Of a DNA stretch of 64,000 bases, positions 23,901 through 39,100 are shown piece after piece. Both the position numbers and the translations under genes were made by a program. Each line of letters opens with the position of its first letter. Positions within the stretch are counted from its first letter, which is position 1. Below the pieces are notes generated by a model. That model did not search any database and had not been told where the DNA came from. It saw only the letters and a program-made list of their open reading frames with translations. Source of the stretch: Lepus europaeus (taxonomy: Eukaryota; Chordata; Mammalia; Lagomorpha; Leporidae); assembly GCF_033115175.1 (NCBI RefSeq), contig NC_084850.1, positions 2,789,024 to 2,853,023 on the forward strand, in the 5' to 3' direction.

Positions 23901-26900
23901 TTTAGACATAGGGAGAAGGAGAGACAGAGAGAGAGAGAGATCTTTGGTCTCCTGGTTCGCCTCCCAAATGGCTGAAATAGCCAAGGCTGAGCCAGGTTGA
24001 AGCCAGGAGCCAGGAGCTTTCTTTGGGTCTTCCATGTGGGTGCAGGGGCCCAAGCACTTGGGCCATCATCCACTGCTTTCCCAGGCCATTTGTAGGGAGC
24101 TGGGAGCTCTTCAGCCATTTGGATAAAGCATCCCTGTATGCCCCAATCTTCCCTTATCAGTGTCTTGAATTCCTGACTCTTAGCTCCTTCCCCAACCTGG
24201 CCTCCACCTTCTGTATACATTGCTGGTTGTCACTACATGGCACTCAGAAATAAGCTTAGTATGCTATGACCTATAGAGCCTGGCTCTACACATCATTGTT
24301 GTCATTCTGATGACTTTAAGCAAAAGCTATACTTAAGTTTTAACTAGAAATTCATTCAAAAGAGAAAATAAATCTATCAACAGTGAAAAGGACAACATAT
24401 TTTCTCATAATAAGGACATAAGAAAGAATAAAATGGGTTCCCATGGAAATTTCTTCTTAAATAATTCAAATAATGTTCATAGCAGTCCACAAAGCTATGG
24501 AAAAGTAAGAAGACCATTTCAAGATGTCTCAAGAAACAAGAGGCTCAAGGGCTTGCCAACGTTACACTGCTGGAGCCCAACTCAAACAACTGTCTTCTGG
24601 ACCGCAGTTCCTTTCACTAGATGAGGATGCTTTGGGAATTAGGACTGCAATGACTCAAACTCAGTGATTAATTCACACAATTCAACATAACTGACCATAA
24701 ACTCCTTCTCTTGGCTGCCAACTCAGATTTGAATAATTATGTCTAATATACAAGATGATCATCCAAATCTGTGTTTATGTACACACATTTGCTAATAGAT
24801 GAGGTACAGAATAGTTAATCCAAATGTTTTGATATTTGAAGGCCAGATAGATGTAACACAGTGTAATGCATGATCTAACCTAACCAAAATCGCACAGGAA
24901 AAAGCCTAGCCTGTGGTGTGAGGGACAAGTTGGTACAGGTGGGCAGGCAAAGTGTCCTTCCTCGGGATGACTATCATGCCCTCACTGCTAAGGAAAAGCA
25001 AGGTTTTTAAAGATACTGGCTTTTCCTAGTACTTAGCTTCCAATTTGACTCAAACTACCTCTTAAGCACAAAGTGTCCTTGGGCATTCCACATGAATAGA
25101 ACGTCCAGCCTCCCTGTTTACAAGGGAGTTCTTGGCTGCATCTGAAAACCCAGTACAACAGAGACAGGGATCGTTTCTTATTTGGTTGTAAAAAGTGTGC
25201 TTTCTACAAAGTGCCACTGAGCACGAGAGTGGAAATTCAGTGCTCAGCAGAGTTAGAGGTGAGTGCACATTGTGGAGCAGGCCTCGCAGACTACCTGAGC
25301 ACTGCTGCCAGCGAATACAGTGGCGGCGGAGAGCACCTCCTGCACCACTGGGATCTCGGAATCTGCTGAGTCATTGATGTATTCTGGTCCACTCTGGCCT
25401 GCTGAGTTCTCCTTCACTTCCGGTGCCACTGTTTCCACTGTGTCGTTCAGGTTCTCGGTATTCACTGAATTATCCAAGTCTCCTGCCTCTTCCAGGCTCA
25501 CATGATATTCCAGGTCCACTGGATCCTTGAGCTTCTCCTGATCCACTTCAGGTTCATATCCAAAACTCTGCCAGGATTGGGCTAAAGAAGACAATAGAAT
25601 GGAGTTCAGACAAAACACAAACAAACAAAAAAACCTCTGAGTTATCAAAGAAATTAGACAACCGTGAAATCCAGTTCAATTCTACAATAAGAATGAGATG
25701 TGTCAGGAATCACTAACAACACTATTTAAAAATTTTTTTTTCGTGTTTAAAAATTAAGAAAAAGGAGGGAGAGTCTGAATTTACACCTGCCCACTCCTCC
25801 AGCACTGGTGCCTAAGCTCATTTCAGTTGTTAGTGCTATTTCATTATCAATTCTTTCATCTCTGCTCCAGGAAATTGGGTACCAATCAACTGAGTTGGAT
25901 GAAAATGAACTGAGAACAATTAGTCATAAATCACTTCTGAACAACTGAATTCTCTAGAAAGCAGGAATTGCGACCAGGGGGCTTTGAAGGGCCCTGGGAG
26001 ATGTGAAAACATGACTTTTCTTCAATAGCAAAGAATATCGAGTAATGTGAAATGGCACAGCCATTTTGGAAAAACAGTTTGACAGTTTGTACAACGGTTG
26101 AACACACACTTCCCTTACAACCCAGCAGTACCATGCCAAGGAATTTGCTCAAGTGAATTAAAAATGTACATCCAAGGCCAGCGCCGTGGCTCATTTGGTT
26201 AATCTTCCACCTGCAGCGCCCACACCCCAAGGTTCTAGTCCCGGTTGGGGCGCCGGATTCTGTCCCAGTGGCTCCTCTTCTAGTCCAGCTCTCTGCTGTG
26301 GCTCGGGAAGGCAGTGGAGGATGGCCCAGGTGCTTGGGCCCTGCACCCGCATGGGAGACCGGAAGGAAGTACCCGGCTCTTGGCTTCAGATCAGCGTAGC
26401 ACTGGCCCTAGTGGCCATTAGGGGAGTGAACCAATGGAAGAAAGACCTTTCTCTCTGTCTCTCTCTCACTGTCTGTAACTCTCTCTCTCACTGTCTAACT
26501 CTGCCTGGCCCCCAAAAAAATATACATCCAACAAAACCTCCATGTAAATATTTACTCATAAACACCAAAAACATGGAAACAATCAGACATCCTACTACAG
26601 GTGACTGGATTTAAAAATGTGATATATGCAAAAGATATGGTACTACTCAGCAGCAAAAAGGAACGAACTGATGCTTGAGGCAACATGCATGAATCTTTTT
26701 TTTTTTGTGGCTGGGGGAACTCACTGTAATGGGGGGGCTTGGGAGGCACTGGGATATGGCAGTACTGTGCTACAGAGGGCGGGGGGCACTGTGATGGGAG
26801 GGAGAGTATAACACAGAGGACAGGGATTGGGCAGACCCCTCTGCTCAGTCAAGGAGGCAGCAACAGTGCAGCTGTCCACACAGGCACACGGGAGTCCCAG

Positions 26901-27929
26901 CTCTTCTCAGACTGTGTCTATGACATGCATGAATCTTAATTGCATTTTGGAAAGTAAAAGAAACAAGACCAAAAGAGCTAGACATTATATGTTTCAATTT
27001 ACATTATATTCTGGAAGAGGGAAGCCTACAAAGATGGAATTGTAGATCCATAGTTGTCAGGGTTTGGGAGACAAAAGCTTAGTATAAAGAGTTTGCCCAA
27101 AGGAATTTTGGGGATGATTGGACTATTCTGTTTGGTACTGTGGTGATGGACACATAACTCTTAGCCTTTCTCAAAACCCATAGAACTGTACACCCCAAAT
27201 GGTGAATTTTGATGTATATAATTTTTTTTGACAGGCAGAGTGGATAGTGAGAGAGAGAGACAGAGAGAAAGGTCTTCCTTTTTGCCGTTGGTTCACCCTC
27301 CAATGGCCGCCGCGGCCGGCGCATCTCGCCGATCCGAAGCCAGGAGCCAAGTGCTTCTCCTGGTCTCCCATGCGGGTGCAGGGCCCAAGGACTTGGGCCA
27401 TCCTCCACTGCCTTCCCGGGCCATAGCAGAGAGTTGGCCTGGAAGAGGGGCAACCGGGATAGAATCCGGCACCCCAACCGGGACTAGAACCCGGTGTGCC
27501 GGCGCCGCAAGGCGGAGGAGATGTATATAAATTTAAAAATGAATTGATCATGATATGAGGAAGCCCAGTTTTGAATGCAGACTGTGGCAAATGAATCTAA
27601 CAGCATTAAAAATAAATGATGTATCCACAGCGAATAAAACCTAAGTCACTTCAGAAAACAGTGGTTATGGTGTCGGTGCTGTGATATAACAAATAAACCA
27701 AGCAGCTGCTTGCAGCACCAGCATCCATATGGGCACCAGTTCAAGTTCGTGCTGCTCCACTTCTGATCCAGCTCCTTGTTAATATGCCTGGGAAAGCAGT
27801 GGAAGATGGCCCAAGTACTTAGGCACTGGCATCCACATAGGAGACCCGGAAGAAGTCCCTGGCTCCTGGCTCCTAATTGACGCAGCTCTGGCCACTGTGG
27901 CCATTTGGGAAGTGAACTAGCGGGTGGAA

Positions 27930-27975
<46 letters not shown>

Positions 27976-30900
27976 CCCCCATAACTCTGCCTTTCAAATA
28001 AATAAACCTTAAAAAAACAGTGTTTTGCTCATATATTGTAAACCTAAAGACAAAAACAAGTACACACACAAATTAACTCTACATGGTGAATTTGTTTCTT
28101 ACAAAAGTGTAGGTTGGCAATTTCAAGACTACTTTGTATATATTTAGATGTAATGAACAAATCAATAACTATACTATAGGTGATGACAGCCAGGTTTCTC
28201 CCAGTCAAGAGACAGAAATTGCAAGTAAGTAGAAACAAAACACTAAAATGAAATCTGTTGAAAATTGCACTGTGGTTGTATAAGATGTTTTATTAGGGGA
28301 AACTGAGTACAGTGTGTCCTGAATTGAAACTTTCTCTTTTTTTCTATTATTCTCTTTGTACCACTTTTGAAACTTTTAGGTAAGTCCAATATTATTTCAA
28401 AATGGACTATTCAGAAAATATAACACATGGATTAGGCCTAGTGAACCACCAGAATACTTCTCAACTTATTCTTTGCAGCCTAGGATTGCACATCTTACCA
28501 TTATGCTAAAGTTATGAATAAATTGTCCTACACTCCAGGACATGAGTTTTGGATTACCATTTTAAATGTTTCAGAAAATTCTGCCTTCTGAATATATCCA
28601 CTGTTTGTTTACTAGGACCTTGGCCAAACTCTTCTACTTGATTCCTTTTTCCACTTTCCAACTTAGTTTAGTATCTTAATAGTACATTTATAATTTTCTG
28701 ATTCCAAATTAAAAATACAATAAACTTTCAATAAATGATAGTGAGAGGAGTCGGCGCCATGGCATAGTGGATAAAGCCACTGCCTGTAGTGCTGGCATCA
28801 CATATGGGCGCTGGTTGAAGTTCTGACTGCTCCTCTTCCAATCCAGCTCTCTACTATGGCCTGGAAAAGCAGTAGAAGATGGCCCAAGTCCTTGGGCACC
28901 TGCACCTGCACCTGTGTGGGAAGCCTGGAAGAAGCTCCTGGCTCCTGGCTTCAGAGCAGCACAGCTCCGGCCATTGCAGCCAACTGGGGAGTGAACCAGC
29001 AGGTGGAAGACCTCTCTCTCTCTCTCTCTCTCTCTCTCCTACCCCCCCCCCCGTAACTCTGACTTTCAAATAAATAAATAAATCTTTAAAATAAAATAAA
29101 ATAAAATAAAAGATAGTGAGGAATCTATGAGCTACTTAATTTGTGCAATAGGGCAATATGTTGTTGCTAGTCATGGCAATATGGCCATTTTAGTGGAAAT
29201 TTTGCTTTGAGGGAGTTGAAGGATTTATTCACTGCTGGCTTAATAGTAATTTTATAGCAAAGCTACAAGGTAAGTGCAGATATATATGTTTAGAGCAATT
29301 ACCAATGTTATAAATTTTATAAATCATAATTATGAATCTATGGGTTTTGTCCCTCTAATCAACAGTCTACCATTGTGAAAGTGCTTGTTTTTGGAACAAA
29401 GCTTTGAGATTAACAGCAATAATGAAAAGGCTGCTAAGTAAGAGCATGAGAGTACTTCAGAAAGTTCATGGAAAATGATATTACGATAGGTTAATTTTGA
29501 TGCAAGCATTTTTAAAGCCATGCATAGATTTTTTATAATCCACATTTTCATGAGTTTTTAGAAGACCCCTTCATATGCATGGGTCTCAAAATTTTATTGC
29601 ACCAAAATAAACTTTTATCTTTTAATCCATTTTTTCATAAATTTTTTGAAATACCCTCATATCTTAAAAACAAAAGTGTAGAAACTGTAAGAGTAAAATT
29701 TACTAATTAAAAATAGAAGTATGACTTCTATATATGGAGATTCCACAGTAAAAATTTATCTATGATAAAATTCCACTAATTAGAGGACATGATCTATATT
29801 AGCAGATCTTTAAGCTTTGTGCTTTTTATACAAGCACAGTTGTGAAATGTATTTAATGCAGAAACTCATGTAATAACTTTTTAGAGACTATCTTTTCCCA
29901 TTTTATTCTCATTAAAACTGAGTAATGCAAAGTTTCTTTGGACTACAACTACTGTGCCATAGCAGAATAGACTGCATGAATATGAAAAGATAAAGTGCTA
30001 TTCCTCCCAGGACTGATATCTAGCACTTTAGAAGAGTAAAATTAAATGAGAGAAAATGATACTATTCCCAAGCACTTGAACTTGTGATGAGATGTTCATT
30101 TTTCATTGCTCTCAAATTATCCTCTCAATAAATTCACAGAAGGTGAAGAAAGCTGGAATTCACTTCTGTGATCTTATACCATTGCAAATATAACATTATC
30201 TTCATCTGAAAAGCTGTAACCACTTTGTAGGTTCACTGTTTTTCTTCTGTTTATCTCTATCCAAAAACCCAAATTTACCTACCAGCAGAATCAGATATAG
30301 TTTGCACTGAAGATGTTTTGGAGTTATAAGAAGAGTCAGACTCTATCTTGATCACTTCAACATCTTCTTGTGATCCATACTGCTGGACCGCTACCATACC
30401 AGTTTCATCCTATGAATTTCCAAAAGATAAAGGAGATGATATTTCATTTTGGAGGTAGAGAGATAAATGACAGAAACAGAGGCAGAACACAATGTATCAC
30501 ATTTCACATCCACATTTCTAACATTGCTTCAATCATCTGAAAATTTAACACAAAATCACCCCATATGTCCTTGAAAAATGTTGCTGGAAGAAAACAGCAA
30601 GCAGAGATTATGGGCATCACAAGGTAAACATTGCCAAACCAAAGGAGAGAGACACCATATGTATGTATGCTAAAAGCAGAAAAATTTTAAAATGTCCCTA
30701 TCAAAGTCCTGACAAACACATTATGCCTTTCAATGGAGTTAGTAGGAGTAGTAGCCAAGGATGGCCAGTCACCTCACCTTCCATCCCTCATTACTAGCCT
30801 CAAATCACTGGTTCAAAGAAAAGCAGGACAGCAGTGGGAGAACTGCACCACTGCACACTGATGGGGCCATCTTCTCAGAATACCTACACATGCAGCTTAG

Positions 30901-33086
30901 GCTAGATCAAGAAAAGGTCAACTGGATGTTGTTTAAGTACTACTTCATATTTTTTAAATTTTGTATTAATGTGTCACAGCACGATAATTTGGTACATGTA
31001 TTCAGTGATCATCAGGTTAGTCAGCATTTCCATCTCAAACATGTTTTTAATGAATAACACAAATTGTACATATTTATGAAGTACAGGTTGATACTTCAAT
31101 ATGTGTATTCAATGTGTACTGATCAAACCAGAGCAATTAACATTTCCCTCTACTTGTCTTAGTTTATGTTTGGAGTCTTCAAACTCCTCTCTAGAGGGAG
31201 GTAGGATAACAGGTACCAAAACATAATGAGATGAGATGGAAGGAGTACATTCTAAGGTTCTACAGCACAGGTGAGTAACTACAGCTCACAATAACCTGTT
31301 AAATATATTTACTCTGTATTTTAGATGAATTGACATTGAAAATAATATTAGAAAAATCACTAGTAGTTGAGAGATAAAATGTTCTTGAGAAATCCAAGTG
31401 CAACAGTCTCATTTGCTAGTGTCAGACAAGACAAGGTCATACAGCATGTTAGGGGCATGGCAAGAGAGACTCCATTTTTGTCAAACCTAGTGCTCTTATT
31501 CCTAAGCCTGGTTACTTCTTTTTAAGCCATGTGCTACTTTAAACTGTATGCAGATGCTCCTTCACTTATAATGGCATAACCTCTTGATAAATTCATCACA
31601 AGTTGAAAATAGCATATGTGGAAATTGCACTGAATCCACCTAGCCTATCAAACATCCCAGCATAGGGTGTGGGTTGTTCCACTTGATTGGGAGATGCAGT
31701 TCACTGTCACTGGCCAAACACTACAAGAGAATATTAGAGTGTTAGCTGGGAAAAGATCAAAGTTCAAAAAATCACAATACCAATTCTATCAAATGTGTAC
31801 TGCTTTTACAGTATCATGTGTGAGAAAATCATAATCTAAGCCATTGTATATCAGGGCAATTTGTATATTATATGCCTGTTGGGTTATCTAGTTCCATTCC
31901 TTAACAACTGGATCCCTTTTTAATGGTCTGTGGATCACTGCTCATATGACATTTAAGCACATGGTTAAGCAGTGAAATATTTCACACATCTGTCAAAATA
32001 CTTTGGGTTTTTTTTTTTATTGGTTTGTTTGTACTAGCTAAAGCACAGACATCTATGTTGATTTTTCTACAAGGAATCTGTGTCTTGGATTACATCCTAG
32101 CATTTCAACTTCTTGAAACTCTGTAGCCTTGAAACAACTGCTTTGTTTTGTACTCCTTTAAAAAAGTGATATGTTGCTAGAGATGTGACAATATTTTTTA
32201 TATTTAGAATAAAATTATGACAGGGTGGTATTCACTGAGATAGGATATGGTCTCTCTTTTCTTTCTTTTGTTATTTTTTTAAAAAAGATATTTATTTGAA
32301 AGACAGAGTTACATAGAGAGATAGAGCTTGAGAGAGAGAGAGAGAGAGAGGTCTTCCATCTGCTGGTTCACTCTCCAAATGGCCTCAACAACCAGAGCTG
32401 AGCTGATCCGAAGCCAGGAGCCAGAAACTTCTTCTGGGTCTCCCACATGGGCCATAGCAGAGAGCTGGAACAGAAGTGGAGCAGCCAAGACTTGAATTGG
32501 CACCCATATGGGATGCTGGTGCTGCAGGCTGGGGCTTTAACCCATTGCACCACAGTGCCAGCCCCTTTTTTGTTCTTTATCATAATAATCTATTGATTTA
32601 ATGCATAACTCCTTGCTTCCTGAACAATATTCAATAATAATGTGTATGCCAGGATGTTTATTAAGATGGTTATTGTGCACTCATGTTTTAGTCTATGAAT
32701 ACAAATACAATGATTTTAAATTAACTTAAACTATATTATCATATACAGTAATGGTAATTTGCTGGAGAAAACAAAGTCAAAAAACAATTTTGCATACCTG
32801 TTTAAAATGCAATTAATACTAAGGCCTGGGGACCAGCGCTCTGACAAGCAGGTTAAGCCGTTGCCTGCAGCGCCAGCATCCCATATGGGTGCCAGTTTGA
32901 GTCCCTGCTGCTCCACTTCGGATCCAGCTCCCAACTAGTGCTTCTGGAAAAGTAGTGGAAGATGGCCCCAAGTCCTTGGACCCTTGCACCCATGTGGGAG
33001 ACCTTGAAGAAGCTCCTGGCTCCTGGCTTTGGCCTGGCCCAGTTCCAGCCGTTGTGGCCATTTAGGGAGTGAACCAGCAGATGGAA

Positions 33087-33140
<54 letters not shown>

Positions 33141-36100
33141 CTGTATCTCTGTCTTTCAAATAAATAAATATTTTTTTAAAAAAGAAAAATGCTAAGGCAT
33201 GGGTCAAGGGAGGTACGGCTTTTGAGGCTGGACACTGAATGGGCTTCAAATGTAGACTCAAGTAACTAGAAATGAATAAGTGAGGGTAGAGAGGGCATTC
33301 AAGAATTATGTACCCAAATCTTTGCATTTCCCATGTGTTAGCTTAATATCATGAGTGCTCACAACCTATTTTTAAGAGATCCTTCAATTTTATATTTTAG
33401 GAGGGAAAAGAGCCATACGGCTTCCAGTCAGGCCAGCACATTGAATAGACATAGGGAAATGAGAGATAAACTAGAGTATAATTCTTAAAATACAATGTTG
33501 ATCACTACCTCCTGCTGGAAATAGTTTCTTTCCTTTGCTTAACTCCTACCTCACAGTCATTGCTGCTCAGTCTCCCTTGCTGGGTCCTCCTCTTCTATCT
33601 CTTTATCTTTGGGTGTACTCCCAGTTTCAGTCTCTGGCCCTTGTTGCTATCTACCTAGGTGATCTCATCTAGACTCAACAGCTTTAAGAGCATCCAAGTT
33701 AGGGCTGGCATTGTGGTGCAGCAAGTTAAGTCTCCACCTACAGTGCTGACATCCCATATTAGTGCCAGCTGGAGTCCTGGCTGCTCCACTTCCCACTCAG
33801 CTCCCTGCTAATGTGCCTGAGAGTGCAGTGGAGGACAACCCAAGTGTTTGAGCCCCTGCACCCACAAGGGAGATCTGGAAGAGTCTCCTGGCTCTTGACT
33901 TTGGCCAGCCTGGCCCCAGCTGTTGCAGCCATTTGGGAAGCAAACCAGCAGATAGATCTCTATCTCTCTCCCTCTCCCTCTCCCTCTCCCTCTCCCTTTC
34001 CCACTCCCACTCCCTTTCTCCCCCCTCCCCCCGTAACTCTGCCTTTCAAATAAATAAAACATTTTTAACAGTTACAAGAAGAGGTCACTAGGTCCATTGA
34101 GACCTCAGCTGATGCCAGTTGAGGTCTCCAAAGCCTCATCACCTCACTAACAGGCATGGTACTATGGAACAGATGTTATGGAACACAAAGTGTTGTTATT
34201 ATGTTAACCAATCAATCAGGTCAGGCAAAACCACACCCATCAAACAGTTTTCTCTAGGGTTCAGAGACACCCCCCCCCCATCATTTCCTCTCCCCTATGA
34301 AATCCTCTCGTTGCTTGGTTAATTCCACTCCTGTGAACACTGGCTGCTATTCTCACTCTGTCTCTTCTACTACTGTGTCTGTTTAAGTGTTTACAAGAGG
34401 TGATAATGGAATGAACCAAAGACTTCATCAACCAGGCAGTCAACCAAATGCTACTACAGGGATATACTTGGCTCCCCACCCAGGAAATCACAGTTTGAGA
34501 CATCACACCATGCCAGTGAAGAGTAACTCATCACCCCATATCAGCAGGAAGTAGCTCTAAAAGGCAGATCAGCGTCCCTCTACCTCTCTTGGACTTTTGG
34601 GGCCAATGCAATCCCATACAACACCTGCTTTATAAAAAACATATGGCAGGGGCCCATCGGGGTCTCCCGCATTGGTGCAGGGTCCCAAGTACTTGGGTCA
34701 TCTTCCACTTCCTTCCCAGGCACATTAGCAGGGAGCTGGGGAACCACAGCAGCCAAAACCGCTCTCCCAGACTGAATCAGGGTTTACCTTCTTTGACCAC
34801 TTACTTTAGACACTTATACACATACTTGTTGAATAAATAAACAATTAAGTGCCCATCACATGTTTAATATAATTGAGGCACATGGATTTGGATGGGAAAG
34901 AAATCTGAAAAACATGTAAGCTCCAAATCTGCCAAACATGCCTGTTTAGTGCACAGTTGAGAAGTCAGCAATTTCTAGGGATGGATGGCAGAACAGCAAG
35001 TAGCTGATAACATAAGTTACCTAAACTCATCATTAAGAGCAAGTACTTGGACAGCCAATAGGAAGGATTTGGTTTAGATTGGTTATCAACACTACTACAT
35101 TAGCCATTGCTGCCCATATAGTGATGTGGTGGTTTTGTGGAAGGAACTTCAGTGAAGTTATTGTGCGACTGAGCTGGAGAACCTCTGTTTAGCCTTGGTG
35201 AGTTACTTGCTGTTGCCGAGCTCACGTGATCTCTTATCTCTTGGTCTTAGCACAGGCTGCTCCCTCAGCCTGGATGTCCTTCTCCACCTACTTTTCTTGG
35301 CCACCTGTGCACTTCCTCATCAGAGGCTGTCATAGAGTTCTGATATTCTTTTCTTTTTGTCCTTGCCATTTTAATTTCTTCTCCATGTGTTTAATTTTGG
35401 AGAGTTTCTATTTCTTTGTCTTTAAATCTATCAACTTACTAAACGTAAGATGTTTTATCTGCCATTAGTTGCACCCAATGTAGTTTTCACGAAAATTTTT
35501 ACTTAAGAATCTGTTCCGGCTGGCACTGTGGCTCAACAGGCTAATCCTCCGCCTTGCGGCGCTGGCACACCGGGTTCTAGTCCCGGTTGGGGCGCCGGAT
35601 TCTGTCCCGGTTGCCCATCTTCCAGGCCAGCTCTCTGCTGTGGCCCGGGAGTGCAGTGGAGGATGGCCCAAGTGCTTGGGCCCTGCACCCTCATGGGAGA
35701 CCAGAAGAAGCACCTGGCTCCTGGCTTCGGATCAGTGCAATGCGCCGGCCGCAGCGGCCATTGGAGGGTGAACCAGTGGCAAAAAGGAAGACCTTTCTCT
35801 CTGTCTCTCTCTCTCTCTCTCACTATCCACTCTGCCTGTCAAAAAAAAAAAAAAAAATCTGTTCCTATCTTGATATCTTAACTTAGAATTTTGAACATAT
35901 GTAACACAATTACAATGATTTCAGTAACTTTGTTCACTAATTCTAAATCTGTTTGTTCTGGAAGAGTTTCTATTTACTGATTTTGCTCTTCAGTAAGGGT
36001 CATGCATTATAGCTTCTTTGCATGTCTGGTAATCTCTGACTGAGTGCCACAATATTGTTAATTTTACTTTGGAAACTACTTCATATTTTGTACTCCTACA

Positions 36101-39100
36101 AATATCATTCCTCTATTTTCAAGGAAACAGGATAGTGAGAACCAGGGGCTGGCATTGTGACATAGCAGGTTAAGCCACCACCTGAGATGCCGGCATCCCA
36201 TATGAGCTATGGTATATGTCCCAGCTGCTCCACTTCCAATCCAGCTTCCTACTAATGGCCTGGAAAAAGTAGTGAAAGATGGAAAAAGTGCTTGGGACCG
36301 TGTCACCCACGTGGGAGGCTTGGAAAAAGCTCCTGGTCCTGGTTTTGGCCTGACCGAGCCCGAGCCACTGCAGTCATTTAGGAAGTGCACCAGAGGATGG
36401 AAGCTCTCTCTCTGTCTCTTCCTCTCTGTTTAACTCTACCTTTCAAATAAATAAATAAATAAATTGTTTTTAAAAAAGAATAATTGGAAACAGTTTGATC
36501 TCTTTGTTTTTGCCTTTATGAACTGTTAGGAAGAACCAGGGCAATGCATATAGCCTAGAGCTAATTTTTCCCCTTAGCAGAGGCAGTATCTTTTCTTACC
36601 TAATTTCCAGTGAATGATGAGGATTTGCAGTGTGGCTGGTACAAACAGGAACTATGACCAGCCCTTTATGAGTGCTGGAACTATTCCCTGTAATTCTCTT
36701 GAATGGTTCTTTACCCTGCTTTAAGCAGTTTCCCCAAATACATGTGCTCATCAGGACTCTGCTGAATTGCAGAGGGCACCATCACAGAACTCAGACATTT
36801 CCCTCCAGCATCACCTCTCTCCTCTTGGGACTTTGTTAACCAGCTAATGGCTGCCTATATCATCACCTCAGTCTCCTCAACTCAGGCAGTCCACCGAACT
36901 GCATCTGTGTTCTCCTTCTTGGCCACATAGCCTAGACACTTGCTGTGTAGTTGGCTGTGTTGACTATGAGACTCAGGTGATCTCCCATCACTCAAGGATC
37001 CCTGGCTTCTCTGTTTAATGTCCCTTATCTTGAAAACTCTTAATTCAGATCTTTTAATGGATTTATTTTTGCCTGTTTTGAGCAGCAAAGTTAATCTAGT
37101 CCCTGCTGCTCCTTATTGGTTGGAAGCAGAAGTCTCCTAACTCCATGGAATATTTTTTTTTTGACAGGCAGAGTGGACAGTGAGAGAGAGAGAGACAGAG
37201 AGAAAGGTCTTCCTTTTGCCGTTGGTTCTCACTCCAATGGCCGCCGCGGCTTGCGCACTGCGGCCGGCACACTGCGCTGATCCCAAGGCAGGAGCCAGGT
37301 GCTTATCCTGGTCTCCCATGGGGTGCAGGGCCCAAGCACTTGGGCCATCCTTCACTGCCTTCCCGGGCCATAGCAGAGAGCTGGCCTGGAAGAGGGGCAA
37401 CCGGGACTAGAACCCGGTGTGCCGGTGCCACAAGGTGGAAGATTAGTCTGTTGAGCCACGGCGCCAGCCCTCCATGGAATATTCTACAGTCATGTTATGA
37501 TCAAATTTGGGACTGTAGAAAAATAGCACTTAGTGTTAAGGAGAAGCCGATAGCATGTAAGCTATATTTTTCATTATAAATATATGAAAAAATATATAGA
37601 TAGGCTAAAACTGAGTGGAAATAAGCAAAATTAAATAGCAGCTGTGCAATGGTGATGGGATTGTGAGTTTTTAAAAATATTTTCTTTAAATGTTATAACT
37701 GGATTTTATAAATTGTATAAAGTTGAGAATATTTTAATCAAGGTTTCCTCAAAACATACTACGTTTAAGGACCCTGGGTTCCTCACACATAGTATGCTAT
37801 ACACCCTTGGTAAATATTTGTTGACTGACTGACTGATGAAGTAATTCTGACAGCTGTGTTGATGGTTAGCTTGATGGCAAGAGCTGTGTGGTTGCTTGGC
37901 CTCTCTTCCTAGAATAACTGTATGTAAACAGAACATAGCTCTACTTACATTAGTCGCCTTCTACCTTTCTCCTCCCTGTTTCAAACCACCTTGAACAGAA
38001 TGTTAGGTAAATGAAATCTTTTTGTGCTGTAGAATACTAGAACTTATTCCTTCTATCAGAAGGGAGGATGTTTTATTTACATAGAAGTACCTTGCTAAGT
38101 GAACAACAGTTAAAACTTCAATACAACATCAGCACTTCATATTTAGAACATTTACTCACAGAATATGCATGTGACAGGAGAACTTAAATATTGGAAACAC
38201 TTGCTGTCAGCACTGTCCCAGGAACATGCAAATCCTTTCAGACACAACTACATATACTGTCCTGAAATTTCTTTACCATACATTTGAAAAGTTCTATAAC
38301 AGTAGCAGAGTGATTTAACATAGAGTATTCATTTGTACATCTAATATTGATGATTGCCTCCTATGTGTGCCAAACTTGCTCAAGATGCTGGGTATATGCT
38401 GTTCAGCAGATAACTAAGGGTCCCTGCTCTCACAGAGGTTTCATTCTGCCACAGGAATGCAAAAAACAACTAATAAGATTCCTCTGAACATTAACACATC
38501 CTCACACGATAGCCTACCCAAGATCATCATCACACCCCTTCCAATTTACAAATGAGGAACCTGAGGTTCTCTGAGATTTTTTGAGAAGACTTTCTTCAGG
38601 CCACATAACTTGGGAATCAAGTTAATCAAGTCAACAGTGTTAGCGCTGGCACCTCTGTTAGAGGTAACCATGCAGTGGCAGGAAGGTGAAGGACAGCCTC
38701 GTCGCTTCTCAACATTGGGAATGCCTCCTGGAATGCCTCTTCCTTTCTTCTATACCACTCGTCTTTCAGTGTGATTCATTACATTTTTCTTTATTATTAC
38801 TATCTTAAATGCGTGCAAATAAGCACCACAAAGTTCATGGAAAATGTGTATTATGGAAAAACTATGTGTCTTTCAAAAAATTTGCACCAAAATAAAACTA
38901 TCTTTTAATTCCATTTTCCATGAATTTTTAATGTAGTTTCTTATTTGTATGATAATTTAATAAATGTATATAATGTGTAATAACTAAGATTACTTAGCAT
39001 TTACAAATCCTTAAAATTTTTAAAGCTTTTTAATTAAATAATTAATTAATAATTGTACATATTTTAGTTGTACATCTTCGTGGGATACAGTGTGATATTT

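Larger units (their letters stand above)
26026..27215 (+). mobile_element. Old L1M-type ORF2 end and 3' UTR, with nested insertions
   Basis: Segments 26026-26175, 26532-26682 and 26938-27215 form one ancient L1 3' end: CAGCCATTTTGGAAAAACAG, ACTACTCAGCAGCAAAAAGG, GAACTGTACACCCCAAATGG in order. It is interrupted by a young CSINE (26176-26519) and an unidentified retro-insert (26698-26922), and ends at a second young CSINE (27222). Confidence 0.8.
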
